A stretch of DNA of 64,000 bases from Moraxella catarrhalis (GTDB taxonomy: Bacteria; Pseudomonadota; Gammaproteobacteria; Pseudomonadales; Moraxellaceae), in the NCBI RefSeq assembly GCF_001656295.1, contig NZ_LXHE01000002.1, positions 248,001-312,000 on the forward strand. Reading direction: 5' to 3'. Below, in pieces: positions 30,406 to 40,163 of the stretch. The notes under the pieces were generated by a model that searched no databases, had not been told where the DNA came from, and was given only the letters and a program-made list of their open reading frames with translations. The position numbers and the translations under genes are program-made. The stretch's first letter is position 1, and each line of letters begins with the position of its first letter.

Positions 30406-31479
30406 ATGACAGTACAGTTCGCCCCCCTAAAAAATGACCGCCTACTACGAGCGCTAAAATTCTTACCTGTGGATACGACGCCTGTATGGATGATGCGCCA
30501 AGCAGGGCGTTATTTACCAGAATATAAAGAAGTGCGTGCGCAGGCGGGTGATTTTTTGAGCCTATGCAAGGATACCGATAAGGCAACCGAAGTCACTTTG
30601 CAGCCTTTACGCCGATTTGAGTTGGATGCCGCCATCTTGTTTAGTGATATCTTGACCATTCCAGATGCGTTTGATTTGGGCTTGTACTTTGCAGAAGGTG
30701 AAGGTCCAAAGCTGACCAAAACGGTGCGTACAGAAGCGCAGATTGCCGCTTTGCCAAAGATTGACATGAACTCATCGCTTGATTATGTCATGAAAGCGGT
30801 GACAAGCATTCGCACGGCGCTAAATGGTCAGGTGCCTTTGTTTGGTTTTAGTGGCAGTCCGTGGACGTTGGCGACTTATATGGTGGAGGGCGGCTCTAGT
30901 CGTGATTTTCGTCACACCAAGCATATGATGTATGCCACACCTGAGCTTTTACATGCACTGCTTGCTAAGATTACGGATGCAGTGGTGGATTATTTGGATG
31001 CGCAGATTGTGGCAGGTGCGCAGATTGTGCAGATTTTTGACAGTTGGGGTGGTGCGCTTGGTCATCGCCAGTTTGCTGAATTTAGTCATGCTTATAATCG
31101 CGATATCGTGGCACGCCTAAAAGCCATCCATCCTGATGTGCCTGTGGTCTTATTCACCAAAGGTGGCGGGCTTTGGCTTGATGTTCAAGCAGACAGCCAA
31201 GCTGATGCACTGGGACTTGATTGGACAATGCCTTTGGATAAGGCGCGCCATACTTTGCACGCTTTAAATGTTAAAAAAGCGCTGCAAGGTAACTTGGATC
31301 CGACCACGATTTTTGGTTCACCTGAGATGATACGCAGTGAGGTTCGTCGTATGCTTGATGATGCTTATGTGCTTGATAAAACAGGGTATATTGCCAACTT
31401 TGGGCATGGCATCACGCAGTGGTCAAATCCTGAACATGCCAAAGTATTTATTGATGCGGTGCATGATTATCAGATTTAA
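30406..31479 (+). CDS. hemE: Uroporphyrinogen decarboxylase
   Basis: HemE decarboxylates uroporphyrinogen III to coproporphyrinogen III in heme synthesis. The family N-terminal motif [15 protein letters not shown] is near residues 26-40, and the second signature [17 protein letters not shown] follows near 150. The C-terminus contains NFGHGI. The ATG at 30406 ([17 protein letters not shown]) is the normal start; an upstream in-frame TTG at 30391 is rejected. Length (357 aa) is typical. It stands alone and ends at a bidirectional terminator. Confidence 0.97.
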   Translation: MTVQFAPLKNDRLLRALKFLPVDTTPVWMMRQAGRYLPEYKEVRAQAGDFLSLCKDTDKATEVTLQPLRRFELDAAILFSDILTIPDAFDLGLYFAEGEGPKLTKTVRTEAQIAALPKIDMNSSLDYVMKAVTSIRTALNGQVPLFGFSGSPWTLATYMVEGGSSRDFRHTKHMMYATPELLHALLAKITDAVVDYLDAQIVAGAQIVQIFDSWGGALGHRQFAEFSHAYNRDIVARLKAIHPDVPVVLFTKGGGLWLDVQADSQADALGLDWTMPLDKARHTLHALNVKKALQGNLDPTTIFGSPEMIRSEVRRMLDDAYVLDKTGYIANFGHGITQWSNPEHAKVFIDAVHDYQI

Positions 31480-31491
31480 TCACCTGAATCA

Positions 31492-31523
31492 AAATCCCCT
31501 AAGTATATCACTTAGGGGATTTT
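31492..31523. terminator. Bidirectional terminator between hemE and metY
   Basis: The arms AAATCCCCTAAGT and ACTTAGGGGATTT pair perfectly over 13 bp with a 5-bp loop. It is T-rich on one side and A-rich on the other, and is placed between convergent genes. Confidence 0.85.
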
Positions 31524-31531
31524 ATTAATTA

Positions 31532-32809
31532 TTATACTTGCTCTAAGGCTTGCTCTAAATCAGCGATCAAGTCATCAATATGCTCAATGCCGATTGAGAG
31601 CCTAACCATGTCATCACTGACACCAGCCGCTTTAAGTTCATCATCACTGAGCTGGCGGTGCGTGGTGGTTGCCGGGTGGCAGGCTAGGCTCTTGGCATCG
31701 CCGATGTTTACCAAGCGAGTGATTAGCTGCAGGGCATCAATGAAACGCGTGCCGCCACTACGACCGTCCTTAACACCAAAAGATAAAATCGCCGAAGGCT
31801 TGCCATCCAGATACTTATTCGCCAAATCGTGCTGAGGATGGGTGGAGAGACCAGCATAATTTACCCAACTTACTTTGGGGTGTTCTTGTAGATATTTGGC
31901 GACTGCTAAGGCGTTTTGGGTATGACGCTCCATGCGCAGGCTCAAGGTTTCTAAGCCTTGTAAGATCAAAAAGGCGTTCATCGGACTGAGGGCGGCGCCA
32001 GTATTGCGTAGTGGTACGACTCTAGCACGCGCGATGTAGGCAGCTGCACCCAGTGCTTCTACATAATTGACGCCGTGATAGCTTGGATCGGGTGTATTCA
32101 GCGATTTGAATCGCTCAGGATAATTGCCCCAAGGAAATTTACCGCTATCAATGATGGCACCGCCGACACTTGTACCGTGACCGCCGATATATTTGGTCAA
32201 AGAATGAATCACGATATCTGCGCCATGCTCAAAAGGCTTTAGTAGCACTGGTGTAGCGACGGTATTATCGACGACCACAGGCACGCCATATTCATGAGCA
32301 ATATTCGCCACAGCTTCTAAGTCCACAATATTTCCCAAAGGATTACCGATAGACTCCAAAAAGACAAGCTTGGTTTTGTCGTCTATTTTATCACGCAGAC
32401 TTTCGGGATAATTACCATCAAAAAAGCGCACTTGGATACCCTGTTTTGGTAAGGTATGAGCAAATAAATTATAAGTCCCGCCATACAGCTGTGACACCGA
32501 GACGATATTATCTCCTGCTTCAGCAATGGTTTGGATGGCATAAGTAATGGCAGACATACCAGAAGCAAGCGCAAGTGCGCCAATACCGCCTTCAAGGGCT
32601 GCGATGCGCTCCTCAAGCACTGCGGTGGTTGGGTTCATGATGCGCGTATAGATATTGCCTTGCACTTTTAGATCAAATAAATCCGCGCCATGCTGCGTAT
32701 TATCAAAGGCGTAAGAAGTGGTCTGATAAATCGGCACCGCCACAGATTTGGTGGTCGGCTCAGGGTGATAGCCTGCATGAATGGCTAAGGTTTCGTCACG
32801 ATAACTCAT
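31532..32809 (-). CDS. metY: O-acetylhomoserine aminocarboxypropyltransferase (sulfhydrylase)
   Basis: MetY makes homocysteine from O-acetylhomoserine and sulfide in methionine synthesis, using PLP. The N-terminus ETLAIHAGYHPEPTTKSVAVPIYQTTSYAF and the motif YTRIMNPTTAVLEERIAALEGG are typical of the Cys/Met metabolism PLP family. The PLP lysine is K206 in HSLTKYIGGHG. The 425-aa length and the long insert containing FKSLNTPDPSYHGVNYVEALG favour MetY over MetB or MetZ. A Shine-Dalgarno (AAGGAGC) precedes the ATG. No SAM-riboswitch-like leader was recognised upstream. Confidence 0.92.
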   Translation of the reverse strand: MSYRDETLAIHAGYHPEPTTKSVAVPIYQTTSYAFDNTQHGADLFDLKVQGNIYTRIMNPTTAVLEERIAALEGGIGALALASGMSAITYAIQTIAEAGDNIVSVSQLYGGTYNLFAHTLPKQGIQVRFFDGNYPESLRDKIDDKTKLVFLESIGNPLGNIVDLEAVANIAHEYGVPVVVDNTVATPVLLKPFEHGADIVIHSLTKYIGGHGTSVGGAIIDSGKFPWGNYPERFKSLNTPDPSYHGVNYVEALGAAAYIARARVVPLRNTGAALSPMNAFLILQGLETLSLRMERHTQNALAVAKYLQEHPKVSWVNYAGLSTHPQHDLANKYLDGKPSAILSFGVKDGRSGGTRFIDALQLITRLVNIGDAKSLACHPATTTHRQLSDDELKAAGVSDDMVRLSIGIEHIDDLIADLEQALEQV

Positions 32810-33052
32810 TTTTGCTCCTTGCTTGATGAATATATTAAGATATTATTAATTGGTTGTGATATTTTTATAAAAATAATCAATAAGGCTTGATTGTATCACA
32901 AATTTATGACGTATACTTATCAATCAATGCTCAATTTATGCAGTCATTATTCATTTAAAATGATCGCTCCATCTTCGATCAGTCATTTGCAATTCAGGCG
33001 TGTTTCAGCTAAGATGGCAAGTTGATTTTTTAATATTTTAAGGGGTGGATTC

Positions 33053-34135
33053 ATGAGCGCGATTGAGCAAACAATCAACATCGGCATCGTTGGTGGAACA
33101 GGCTATACAGGCGTCGAGCTTCTGCGAATCTTAAGCCGTCATCCGAACGCAAGCATTCAGTATTTAACTTCAAGAAGTGAAGCAGGGCGCGCTGTCAGTG
33201 AGATTTTCCCAAGCTTGCGCGGCGTGTGTGATGTGGTCTTCAGTGACATGACGGACGCTGTCATGGATCAGATGGCAAAGGCGTGTGATTTGGTATTTTT
33301 TGCGACGCCGCATGGGGTTGCGATGGCGCATACTCCCAAGCTTGTGGCAGCGGGCGTAAAAGTCATTGATTTGGGTGCGGATTTTCGTTTGCAGTCGCTT
33401 GATGATTTTGAAGAATGGTACGGCATGGCGCACACTTGCCCAGAGATTTTATCTCAATCGGTTTATGGCTTATCGGAGGTCAATCGCGAGCACATCGCTG
33501 CTGCTCAAGTAATCGCTAATCCAGGCTGCTACCCGACGACGGCAATTTTGGGTCTTAAGCCAGTGATTGACGCCATGAATACCCATGCTGACGCCCTGAT
33601 TGATGGACGCATCATCATAGATGCCAAATCGGGGATCTCAGGTGCAGGCAGACAAGGTAAGCTGTCGATCAGCTATGCTGAAACGGCAGATAATTTTAGT
33701 GCTTATGGTGTGACAGGACATCGTCATACACCAGAGATCGCACAAGGCATGAATGAGATTTTATCAGCAAAACTCCCAGTCAAAATCCGTTTTGTACCGC
33801 ATCTGGTGCCTATGATTCGTGGTATGCTGAGCACCATTCATGTTCCTTTGAGTGATCAGGGCGCAGCTTTGAATTGGCAGGAGATTTTTGAGCGCGCTTA
33901 TCAAGATGAATATTTTATTGATGTGCTACCAAAAGGAGTATTCCCTGATACGCGTTCGGCTCGAGCATCTAATAAGCTTCGTATCAGTATTCATCACGAT
34001 CTGGATGTCTTAACGATAATCGTGGTGCAAGACAATCTGGTCAAAGGTGCAGCAGGGCAAGCGGTACAAAATATGAATATCATGTTTGGTTTTGATGAGA
34101 CGACAGGTCTGGATCTGGTGCCGGTAACACCTTGA
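33053..34135 (+). CDS. argC: N-acetyl-gamma-glutamyl-phosphate reductase
   Basis: ArgC reduces N-acetylglutamyl-phosphate to the semialdehyde in arginine synthesis. The N-terminal NADP fold begins with [19 protein letters not shown]. The catalytic cysteine is C159 in NPGCYPTT, and the late motif [17 protein letters not shown] is conserved. Length is 360 aa. A GGGGTGGA ribosome binding site precedes the ATG. It is not in an arg operon; argD, the next step, is at 57543-58721 on the other strand. Confidence 0.95.
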   Translation: MSAIEQTINIGIVGGTGYTGVELLRILSRHPNASIQYLTSRSEAGRAVSEIFPSLRGVCDVVFSDMTDAVMDQMAKACDLVFFATPHGVAMAHTPKLVAAGVKVIDLGADFRLQSLDDFEEWYGMAHTCPEILSQSVYGLSEVNREHIAAAQVIANPGCYPTTAILGLKPVIDAMNTHADALIDGRIIIDAKSGISGAGRQGKLSISYAETADNFSAYGVTGHRHTPEIAQGMNEILSAKLPVKIRFVPHLVPMIRGMLSTIHVPLSDQGAALNWQEIFERAYQDEYFIDVLPKGVFPDTRSARASNKLRISIHHDLDVLTIIVVQDNLVKGAAGQAVQNMNIMFGFDETTGLDLVPVTP

Positions 34136-34316
34136 TTAGGGTGTATTATTGATCAGCGGCTTGTGCTGACATAGTGATTCGATAAATTACTTGTAAACTA
34201 TGGTGAATTTTATTAGCATTATTCAACAGTGCCCAAATAAATGGGCAATATTTGTGTGCTAAAATCTCGCCGTGATCCCATCCAACACCCAATAAAGCAT
34301 AATTTTAAAGGTATAT

Positions 34317-35615
34317 ATGCAGACAAATACGCGTTTTCATCATCAGTCAGGCATCGGCGTTTTACTGATTGTTTCATGGCTTTTATTGGCTGTATTTGCG
34401 GTTATTATTGGCTATTTGGTGATGAATCCAGGCGTGGTAACCAAGCCATCAGAACAGCTGCCTGCCGTGAGTGCGCCCAATGAACAGGAGTGGCAACCTA
34501 CCATCGCTGATGACAGCACAAGAGTACATCCTGATACACCTGCACCAATTGCGTCATATTATGAAGCAGTAAACCGAGCTGCCCAGTCGGTAGTGAATAT
34601 TTATACCACCCAAAATGCACACCGTCAACTATATTCAAACGATCCTGTATTGCAGCAATTTTTGGAGCGTTATTATGGTGGAGCACCACATCAAGGCGTA
34701 AATCTAGGCTCAGGTGTGGTGGTGTCTAGCGAAGGCTATATCGTGACTAATGCCCATGTGATTAACGGTGCTGATGAGATTACAGTGGCACTAAATGATG
34801 GTCGTAAAGCACGCGCTACCGTTATCGGTAGTGATGCAGACAGTGATTTGGCGGTGATTAAGGTTGAGCTGGATAATCTTGTACCAATGGCATTTCGTGC
34901 TGAGCCAATTCGTGTTGGTGATGTATCACTGGCAATCGGTAACCCATTTGGCGTTGGTCAAACAGTTACCCAAGGCATCATTTCTGCGACAGGACGCACT
35001 GGTATCGGTGTCAGTAGTTTTGAGGATTTTATCCAAACAGATGCAGCAATTAATCCAGGGAACTCTGGCGGTGCTTTGGTTGATGCTAATGGTGCTTTGA
35101 TTGGGATTAATACGGCGATTTATTCACGCTCTGGCGGTTCGATGGGTATTGGTTTTGCCATTCCCAATCAAATTGTCCAGCAAGTCATGACATCACTCAT
35201 CACCACAGGTAAAGTTAGCCGTGGCTGGATGGGGATTGAAATGGTGCGTATGGCAGATGATCCTACAAATATTGAGAGTCGTTCAAATGTTATTATTCGT
35301 CAAGTTTGGCAGAATAGTCCAGCAGAGCATGCAGGCTTAAAATCTGGTGATAAAATTGTGCGTATTGATGGCGTGCAAATTACCAGTATCAATGAGCTTG
35401 TCGGTGTCGTCGCTCATAAAGCACCTGGCAGTCAGCTGACTGTTGATATTATGCGTGATCAGAGACCGATGACTGTACAGGTGGTATTAGCCGAGCGACC
35501 AAGCTCAGACACATTAAGCCAACCTATACAAAACTCGCCCAGTCAGTCAAGACAAAGTACACAGCTTGAACAACTATTGCAAGAGCTAGAGTCCCTGCAT
35601 GGCACACCACAATGA
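34317..35615 (+). CDS. DegS/AlgW-like periplasmic serine protease
   Basis: A 432-aa HtrA-family protease. It has one N-terminal membrane anchor (about residues 13-38), a trypsin-like domain with the complete triad H147 (TNAHVI), D177 (SDLAVI) and S250 (GNSGGAL), then one PDZ domain (about 310-395). A Ser/Gln-rich tail closes the protein. A membrane anchor with one PDZ fits DegS/AlgW, which cut the anti-sigma factor RseA/MucA in the envelope stress response, better than soluble DegP, which has two. No sigma-E genes are nearby, so that role is inferred. AAAGG precedes the ATG. Confidence 0.88.
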   Translation: MQTNTRFHHQSGIGVLLIVSWLLLAVFAVIIGYLVMNPGVVTKPSEQLPAVSAPNEQEWQPTIADDSTRVHPDTPAPIASYYEAVNRAAQSVVNIYTTQNAHRQLYSNDPVLQQFLERYYGGAPHQGVNLGSGVVVSSEGYIVTNAHVINGADEITVALNDGRKARATVIGSDADSDLAVIKVELDNLVPMAFRAEPIRVGDVSLAIGNPFGVGQTVTQGIISATGRTGIGVSSFEDFIQTDAAINPGNSGGALVDANGALIGINTAIYSRSGGSMGIGFAIPNQIVQQVMTSLITTGKVSRGWMGIEMVRMADDPTNIESRSNVIIRQVWQNSPAEHAGLKSGDKIVRIDGVQITSINELVGVVAHKAPGSQLTVDIMRDQRPMTVQVVLAERPSSDTLSQPIQNSPSQSRQSTQLEQLLQELESLHGTPQ

Positions 35616-35767
35616 TGCAATTTAATATTTAAACCTGGGTAAATCTAGGCAAATCTAGCTTACCAAGGTTTATATTAAAACAATCAAGCATGACGCATTA
35701 AGTTTTTATTTGCACGGTTGGGCGGGTATGCTAAAATAGCCCATTATCTGACTTTTATAGCTGATTT

Positions 35768-36520
35768 ATGCACCATTTGATCACATTGATTTGCCAATAC
35801 AGCTTAGTGCTGATTATTTTGGTCATTTGGCAATTTGTGGTGGCAGTAGGTATGCTGCCAGATTATCTTTTGCCAAGTCCTTGGCAAATTTTACAAGCAC
35901 TCATCGATGATGCCAATCTGTTGGCACATCATGCCAAATACACTTTAGCCACTGCCTTTATCGGGACTGTCATTGGTTTGGCGTTAAGTTTTGTGCTGTC
36001 GATTTTAATGGATTTGTCGCGCGGTTTTCGCCAAAGTGTGTATCCGCTGATACTGCTAAATCAAACCATTCCGACCATCGCTATCGCACCACTTTTGGTC
36101 ATTTGGCTTGGCTATGGTATCTTGCCCAAGGTGGTTTTGGTGGTGTTGTCGGTGTTTTTTCCGATGACCATTGCACTGCTTGATGGCTATCGTTCTGTTA
36201 GTAAGGATGAGTTAAATTTATTTCGCTCTATGAAAGCCAATACCTATCAAACCTATCGTCATCTTAAGATTCCCTCGGCAATGGGATATTTTTTTACGGG
36301 TTTGAAAGTTGCGCTCAGCTATGCCCTGATTTCGGCGGTGGTGGCAGAATGGCTTGGGGGCTATCATGGGTTGGGTGTGTATATGACCCGAGTGCGTAAG
36401 TCGTATGAGCTTGACAATATGTTTGCGGTGATTTTTTTGATCAGTTTTTTGACATTGGCGCTGATCGCACTGGTCAAATGGCTGGAGCGCCGCGCGCTTG
36501 ATTATCAATATAAGGAATAA
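35768..36520 (+). CDS. thiX: ABC transporter permease, thiamine-precursor type
   Basis: A 250-aa inner-membrane permease of the NitT/TauT/ThiX class, with about six membrane segments. The EAA-type cytoplasmic loop (FRSMKANTYQTYRHLKIPSAMGYFFTGLKVALSYALI) contacts the ATPase. The next two genes encode a Thi5/NMT1-like binding protein and an ATPase, with gaps of 2 and 10 bp, so all three form one operon. The substrate, a pyrimidine precursor of thiamine, is inferred from the binding protein's family. Confidence 0.85.
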   Translation: MHHLITLICQYSLVLIILVIWQFVVAVGMLPDYLLPSPWQILQALIDDANLLAHHAKYTLATAFIGTVIGLALSFVLSILMDLSRGFRQSVYPLILLNQTIPTIAIAPLLVIWLGYGILPKVVLVVLSVFFPMTIALLDGYRSVSKDELNLFRSMKANTYQTYRHLKIPSAMGYFFTGLKVALSYALISAVVAEWLGGYHGLGVYMTRVRKSYELDNMFAVIFLISFLTLALIALVKWLERRALDYQYKE

Positions 36521-36522
36521 TA

Positions 36523-37512
36523 ATGAAAATATTCTGTTTTCGACCACTGGTTGGCGTTGGCATTACCTTGGTAGCCGTATTAGCCTCATTAATGACTGCT
36601 TGTTCAAATGGGCAATCAGGCAATGAGCCAAAACTTCAAGAGTTGATTATTGCACTAGACTGGGTGCCAAATACCAATCATACAGGGCTATATGTTGCAC
36701 TTGATCAAGGTTATTTTAAAGAAGCGGGTTTTGATGCCAAGATCGTACAGCCAAGCGAAGACAGCACGTCAACCTTGGTTGCAAATAAACGCGCAGATTT
36801 TGGTGTTTATTTTCAGCCGAATATGGTTAAGCGTCTGAATAAAGGCGAGCCAATCACGGCTGTGGCGGCGATCACTCAGCACAGTAGCGCAGGACTGCTA
36901 TCGCTAGCCGAGCTTGGTGCAGTTACACCCCAAGATTTGCAGGGCAAACGCTACTCAACATGGGAAGATCCTGTCGATGATGCCGTGGTTGAGCAGGTTG
37001 TCGGTGCACCGCTTAATAAGATCCCTGGCGAATCCACCGACGCAACGACTGCACTACGCATGAATCAGTTTGACTACATCATGGCGTATTATAGCTGGGA
37101 TGGTATTCATGCTGGTATCAAGGGTGTGGATACGAACTTTTTTTATTTAAAAGATGCCGATCCAGTTTTTGATTATTATGCGCCTTTATTAATTGCAAAT
37201 AATGATGAGCTAAAAAACTACCCTGAAAAGTACAAAAAAGCCTTGGCAGCGATCAAACAAGGCTATCTCTATGCCGCTCACCATCCAGATGAAAGCACCG
37301 AAATCTTAGTTAAGCATGCTCCAGAGATTAATGTAGAACTTGCCAAAAAAAGCCAAGCGTATATCTCGCCGCAATATCTTGATGAGCAAGGCGATTGGGG
37401 GCGATTTGACTATGATCGCTGGGATCGGTTTTTTAACTGGGTTTATCAAAAAGGCTTGATGGATGAATTCACACCAAAAGCAGGCGTGACCAATGATTAT
37501 TTGACCCAGTAA
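36523..37512 (+). CDS. thiY: ThiY-like substrate-binding lipoprotein
   Basis: A 329-aa periplasmic binding protein of the NMT1/THI5-like family. The signal peptide ends in the lipobox MTAC (C27), so it is probably lipid-anchored. The mature protein opens with LIIALDWVPNTNHTGLYVALDQGYF, the hallmark of ThiY proteins that bind N-formyl-4-amino-5-aminomethyl-2-methylpyrimidine. Other conserved blocks are ADFGVYFQPNM and KGKRYSTWEDP-like sequence (QGKRYSTWEDPVDD). It delivers substrate to the ThiX permease encoded 2 bp upstream. The exact ligand was not tested. Confidence 0.87.
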   Translation: MKIFCFRPLVGVGITLVAVLASLMTACSNGQSGNEPKLQELIIALDWVPNTNHTGLYVALDQGYFKEAGFDAKIVQPSEDSTSTLVANKRADFGVYFQPNMVKRLNKGEPITAVAAITQHSSAGLLSLAELGAVTPQDLQGKRYSTWEDPVDDAVVEQVVGAPLNKIPGESTDATTALRMNQFDYIMAYYSWDGIHAGIKGVDTNFFYLKDADPVFDYYAPLLIANNDELKNYPEKYKKALAAIKQGYLYAAHHPDESTEILVKHAPEINVELAKKSQAYISPQYLDEQGDWGRFDYDRWDRFFNWVYQKGLMDEFTPKAGVTNDYLTQ

Positions 37513-37522
37513 TCTATCGCTC

Positions 37523-38263
37523 ATGCACCCAAAGCTTGAATTCAAAAACATCGGTCACGCTTTCACCACGAAGGCCAAGACGCCATTATTTGATGGTCTG
37601 AATCTTAAAGTCGCTCAAGGCAGTGTGGTCAGCATCGTCGGTGCAAGTGGCGTCGGTAAAAGCACGCTATTTAATATCGCCGCTGGTCTGATCCATCCCA
37701 AATATGGACAAGTGATGATCGATGGCAGCGATGTCACTGGCGTAGCTGGGCATGTGGGCTATATGCTCCAAAAAGATTTATTACTGCCCTATAAGACGGT
37801 GTATGATAACATCGCTTTGCCATTGATGTTGTCGCATAAAACCAAGCAAGAGATCGCAGCGCACATTCAGCCGAATTTGGCGATTTTTGGGCTAGATGGA
37901 CTGGTAGCAAAATATCCCAATCAGCTATCTGGTGGTCAGCGTCAACGAGCCGCATTACTTCGCACCTATTTATCTAATCGTGAACTGATGCTACTTGATG
38001 AGCCATTTTCTGCCTTGGATTTTGTGACCAAGGCGGATATGCACGAGTGGTTTGGGCAGTTTCGCCAAGCCAATCAGCTGACTTGTCTGATCATCACGCA
38101 TGATATTGATGAAGCGATTTATTTATCTGATGAGATTTATGTATTAAAAGGCATGCCAGCGATGTTTACGCATCATTTTTGGGTACCTAAACAGCGGGAT
38201 TTTTATCAATCTACTGAATATTTAACCCTAAAACAGCAAATTTTAACCGCCATTCGATATTAA
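37523..38263 (+). CDS. thiZ: ABC transporter ATP-binding protein, thiamine-precursor type
   Basis: A 246-aa ATPase that powers the ThiXY importer. It contains Walker A (VGASGVGKST), the Q-loop (MLQKDLLLPYKTVYDN), the signature LSGGQRQRAALLR, Walker B MLLDEPFSALD and the switch histidine in LIITHDIDEA. It is the last gene of the three-gene operon, 10 bp after thiY. A bidirectional terminator follows. Confidence 0.88.
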   Translation: MHPKLEFKNIGHAFTTKAKTPLFDGLNLKVAQGSVVSIVGASGVGKSTLFNIAAGLIHPKYGQVMIDGSDVTGVAGHVGYMLQKDLLLPYKTVYDNIALPLMLSHKTKQEIAAHIQPNLAIFGLDGLVAKYPNQLSGGQRQRAALLRTYLSNRELMLLDEPFSALDFVTKADMHEWFGQFRQANQLTCLIITHDIDEAIYLSDEIYVLKGMPAMFTHHFWVPKQRDFYQSTEYLTLKQQILTAIRY

Positions 38264-38313
38264 GCATGTCTTTTGGGTAAATTATAATTTAACTTTTGCC
38301 AAATCAACATCAA

Positions 38314-38338
38314 AAAACCGGCTGAAGTAGCCGGTTTT
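38314..38338. terminator. Bidirectional terminator between thiZ and rlpA
   Basis: The perfect arms AAAACCGGCT and AGCCGGTTTT flank a 5-bp loop between convergent genes. Confidence 0.85.
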
Positions 38339-38361
38339 AGTTATCTATATCGCTTAGATGA

Positions 38362-38931
38362 TTAATCAATACGCTCAATGGTTACATTACCAACATTACC
38401 AGTCATACCAATGGCTTGTGCAGCACCATAAGACAAATCAAGCACACGATTGGTCTTGGGTCGATCGTTGATTTTGACGACCACAGATTTGCCATTATCG
38501 CGATTGGTCACTCTGACATGGCAATTCATTGGCAGGCTACTGTGTGCTGCCGTTAAGGCATTCATATCAAAGGTTTCGCCACTGGCAGTTTTACGACCAT
38601 GAAACTGACGACCATACCACGAAGCGATGCCATTTTGTTTGAACTTATTGACAGTGCTTGAAGCGACAGCTGTCAAGCGATCAAGCACAGGAATATCTTC
38701 ATCGGTTTTTTTGGATTTAGCAGATTGAGCAATCATTGGACTGTTAAGCGCCAAAGACGCAGGCTGACGCGCTGACTTGACCAAGCTTGATGCATTATTA
38801 TGCTGCGTGGTGAGCTGCTGTAGCACATTGTCAATATTGGCAGGATTATTGCCGGCTTGCGCATTCATGCTTAAACTTGCGGTTAAAGTAATGCTCGCCA
38901 ATCCAAGTAAAGATTTGCTCACTGTTTTCAT
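38362..38931 (-). CDS. rlpA: RlpA-like septal ring lytic transglycosylase
   Basis: A 189-aa secreted protein with a signal peptide (about 1-26) and a C-terminal double-psi beta-barrel (about 98-189). The domain has the RlpA core [34 protein letters not shown] and later [22 protein letters not shown]. RlpA proteins cut peptide-free glycan strands at the septum; the histidine and aspartate of the core are present. There is no lipobox cysteine and no SPOR domain, so this is a short, soluble member. Enzyme activity is inferred from the family. Confidence 0.85.
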   Translation of the reverse strand: MKTVSKSLLGLASITLTASLSMNAQAGNNPANIDNVLQQLTTQHNNASSLVKSARQPASLALNSPMIAQSAKSKKTDEDIPVLDRLTAVASSTVNKFKQNGIASWYGRQFHGRKTASGETFDMNALTAAHSSLPMNCHVRVTNRDNGKSVVVKINDRPKTNRVLDLSYGAAQAIGMTGNVGNVTIERID

Positions 38932-39278
38932 GGTTACACCTTTAGTGTTGAAAACTCTGACAATGATTGAAAAATCGGAACATACTTAGCAAAGTATGCA
39001 CAAATCAGAGTCAAAACATTATGTAAAATACCACTTCAAAAGATCAATGCAGTATCAATAAAAATTAATAAAAGAAAATGCTCATTGATGTAGTGCGCAT
39101 CAAATACCTTATCTTAGCACTATTTTTTGAAATTACAAGGTCAATTATTCGCTGTTTTGGCGGATATTGCTCAAATTTTGTACAAAATATGGATAAATAT
39201 TCTAAAAATCGCATCTTAGAAAAATATTAATCCAAGTCACTATGGCACCAAACTTTAATTTCAAGCAGGTATTAATTA
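38932..39278. other. Intergenic region between rlpA and the M15-like gene
   Basis: AT-rich, with no gene seen. The left part must hold the minus-strand rlpA promoter. The only clear element is the promoter and inverted repeat listed at 39275-39306. Confidence 0.6.
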
Positions 39279-39306
39279 TTGATATTATCAATAATACCTT
39301 TATAAT
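39275..39306 (+). promoter_or_regulatory. Promoter with overlapping inverted repeat
   Basis: TTGATA (39279-39284) and TATAAT (39301-39306) are separated by 16 bp, a near-consensus sigma-70 promoter. A perfect 9-bp inverted repeat, ATTATTGAT-att-ATCAATAAT (39275-39295), overlaps the -35 box, so a repressor could bind there. Start of the M15-like gene is 76 bp downstream. Confidence 0.6.
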
Positions 39307-39381
39307 ATGGGGTTGATTTGCTAAATTTCAAGCAATCGAGTATCCTGTCGGTGATGGATCAACTAATTTGGCGGTGAATTG

Positions 39382-40134
39382 ATGAAAAATTTGAATCAAT
39401 GCTTTTTGTTTATACTTATCATAAGTACATTGGCGGCCTGCAGCACGCCCACACCAACCAAACCGCAAGCAGCACCGATAAAAAAGCCGTCGGTGGTTAT
39501 CACTCAAGCCAAAACGAGCGATCAGCACACGCATGAGTATGATGAATCTGTGAGTGATGTGGGGCTGCAGACACATTTTGAGGCTTGGCTGCAGACGCAT
39601 CACACCGCCGAGCAAGAGGTGGCAAGGTATCAGGCGTATTTGCGATCAAAACTTGGTAACCATGTACCACCCATGAGTCAGCTGCTAACGACTGCGCACT
39701 CATGGCAGGCGTGCGGTCATGAACCTTATCAGGTGCCGCCTGCACACCTTTGGGATAAGATTGTACCGACATTGCAGTTATATCAAGATCTTAAGAGCAG
39801 AGGCATATTGCCAGACAATACCCAAATTCGCTCAGTGTATCGAAATCCTGAGCTCAACCAATGTGCTGGCGGTGCGCCAATGAGTAAGCATTTGACCAAT
39901 GGCGCCGTTGATATTTGGGTGCCTGACTTTGAAATACAAAGCCAAGCACTGTATGATCTCCAAAATCGCTTATGCCAGTATTGGCTGGATCATGGCGAAA
40001 ACCACAATTTTGGGCTGGGTTTATACGCCACAGGTGCCATCCATTTGGATACCCAAGGCTTTAGAAAATGGGGTGCTCAATTTTCTGAAACAAACTCTAT
40101 TTGTCGTCATGTCTTGCCGAAAAATAAGCTATAA
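39382..40134 (+). CDS. Lipoprotein with M15-type peptidase-like domain
   Basis: A 250-aa predicted lipoprotein (lipobox LAAC, C20). The C-terminal half resembles the M15A/Hedgehog-type peptidase fold used by zinc D,D- or L,D-carboxypeptidases: a SVYRNPELNQCAGGAPMSKHLTNGAVDIW segment (His and Asp zinc ligands expected) and GAIHLDTQGFRKWG (second His). A role in peptidoglycan trimming is inferred. The N-terminal part is a Thr/Pro-rich spacer and helices. The ATG at 39382, with GGTGA upstream, is better than the in-frame TTG before it. Confidence 0.75.
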   Translation: MKNLNQCFLFILIISTLAACSTPTPTKPQAAPIKKPSVVITQAKTSDQHTHEYDESVSDVGLQTHFEAWLQTHHTAEQEVARYQAYLRSKLGNHVPPMSQLLTTAHSWQACGHEPYQVPPAHLWDKIVPTLQLYQDLKSRGILPDNTQIRSVYRNPELNQCAGGAPMSKHLTNGAVDIWVPDFEIQSQALYDLQNRLCQYWLDHGENHNFGLGLYATGAIHLDTQGFRKWGAQFSETNSICRHVLPKNKL

Positions 40135-40163
40135 TCATTGGCTAATCTTCAGCGGTATAAGTT

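Noticed and set aside
32810-33052. SAM riboswitch or shared operator between metY and argC
   Set aside because: The sequence is AT-rich without a recognisable conserved core; nothing supports a call.
35616-35767. TPP riboswitch upstream of thiXYZ
   Set aside because: No CUGAGA-type core or matching stems were seen; only an imperfect hairpin that may end the protease gene transcript.
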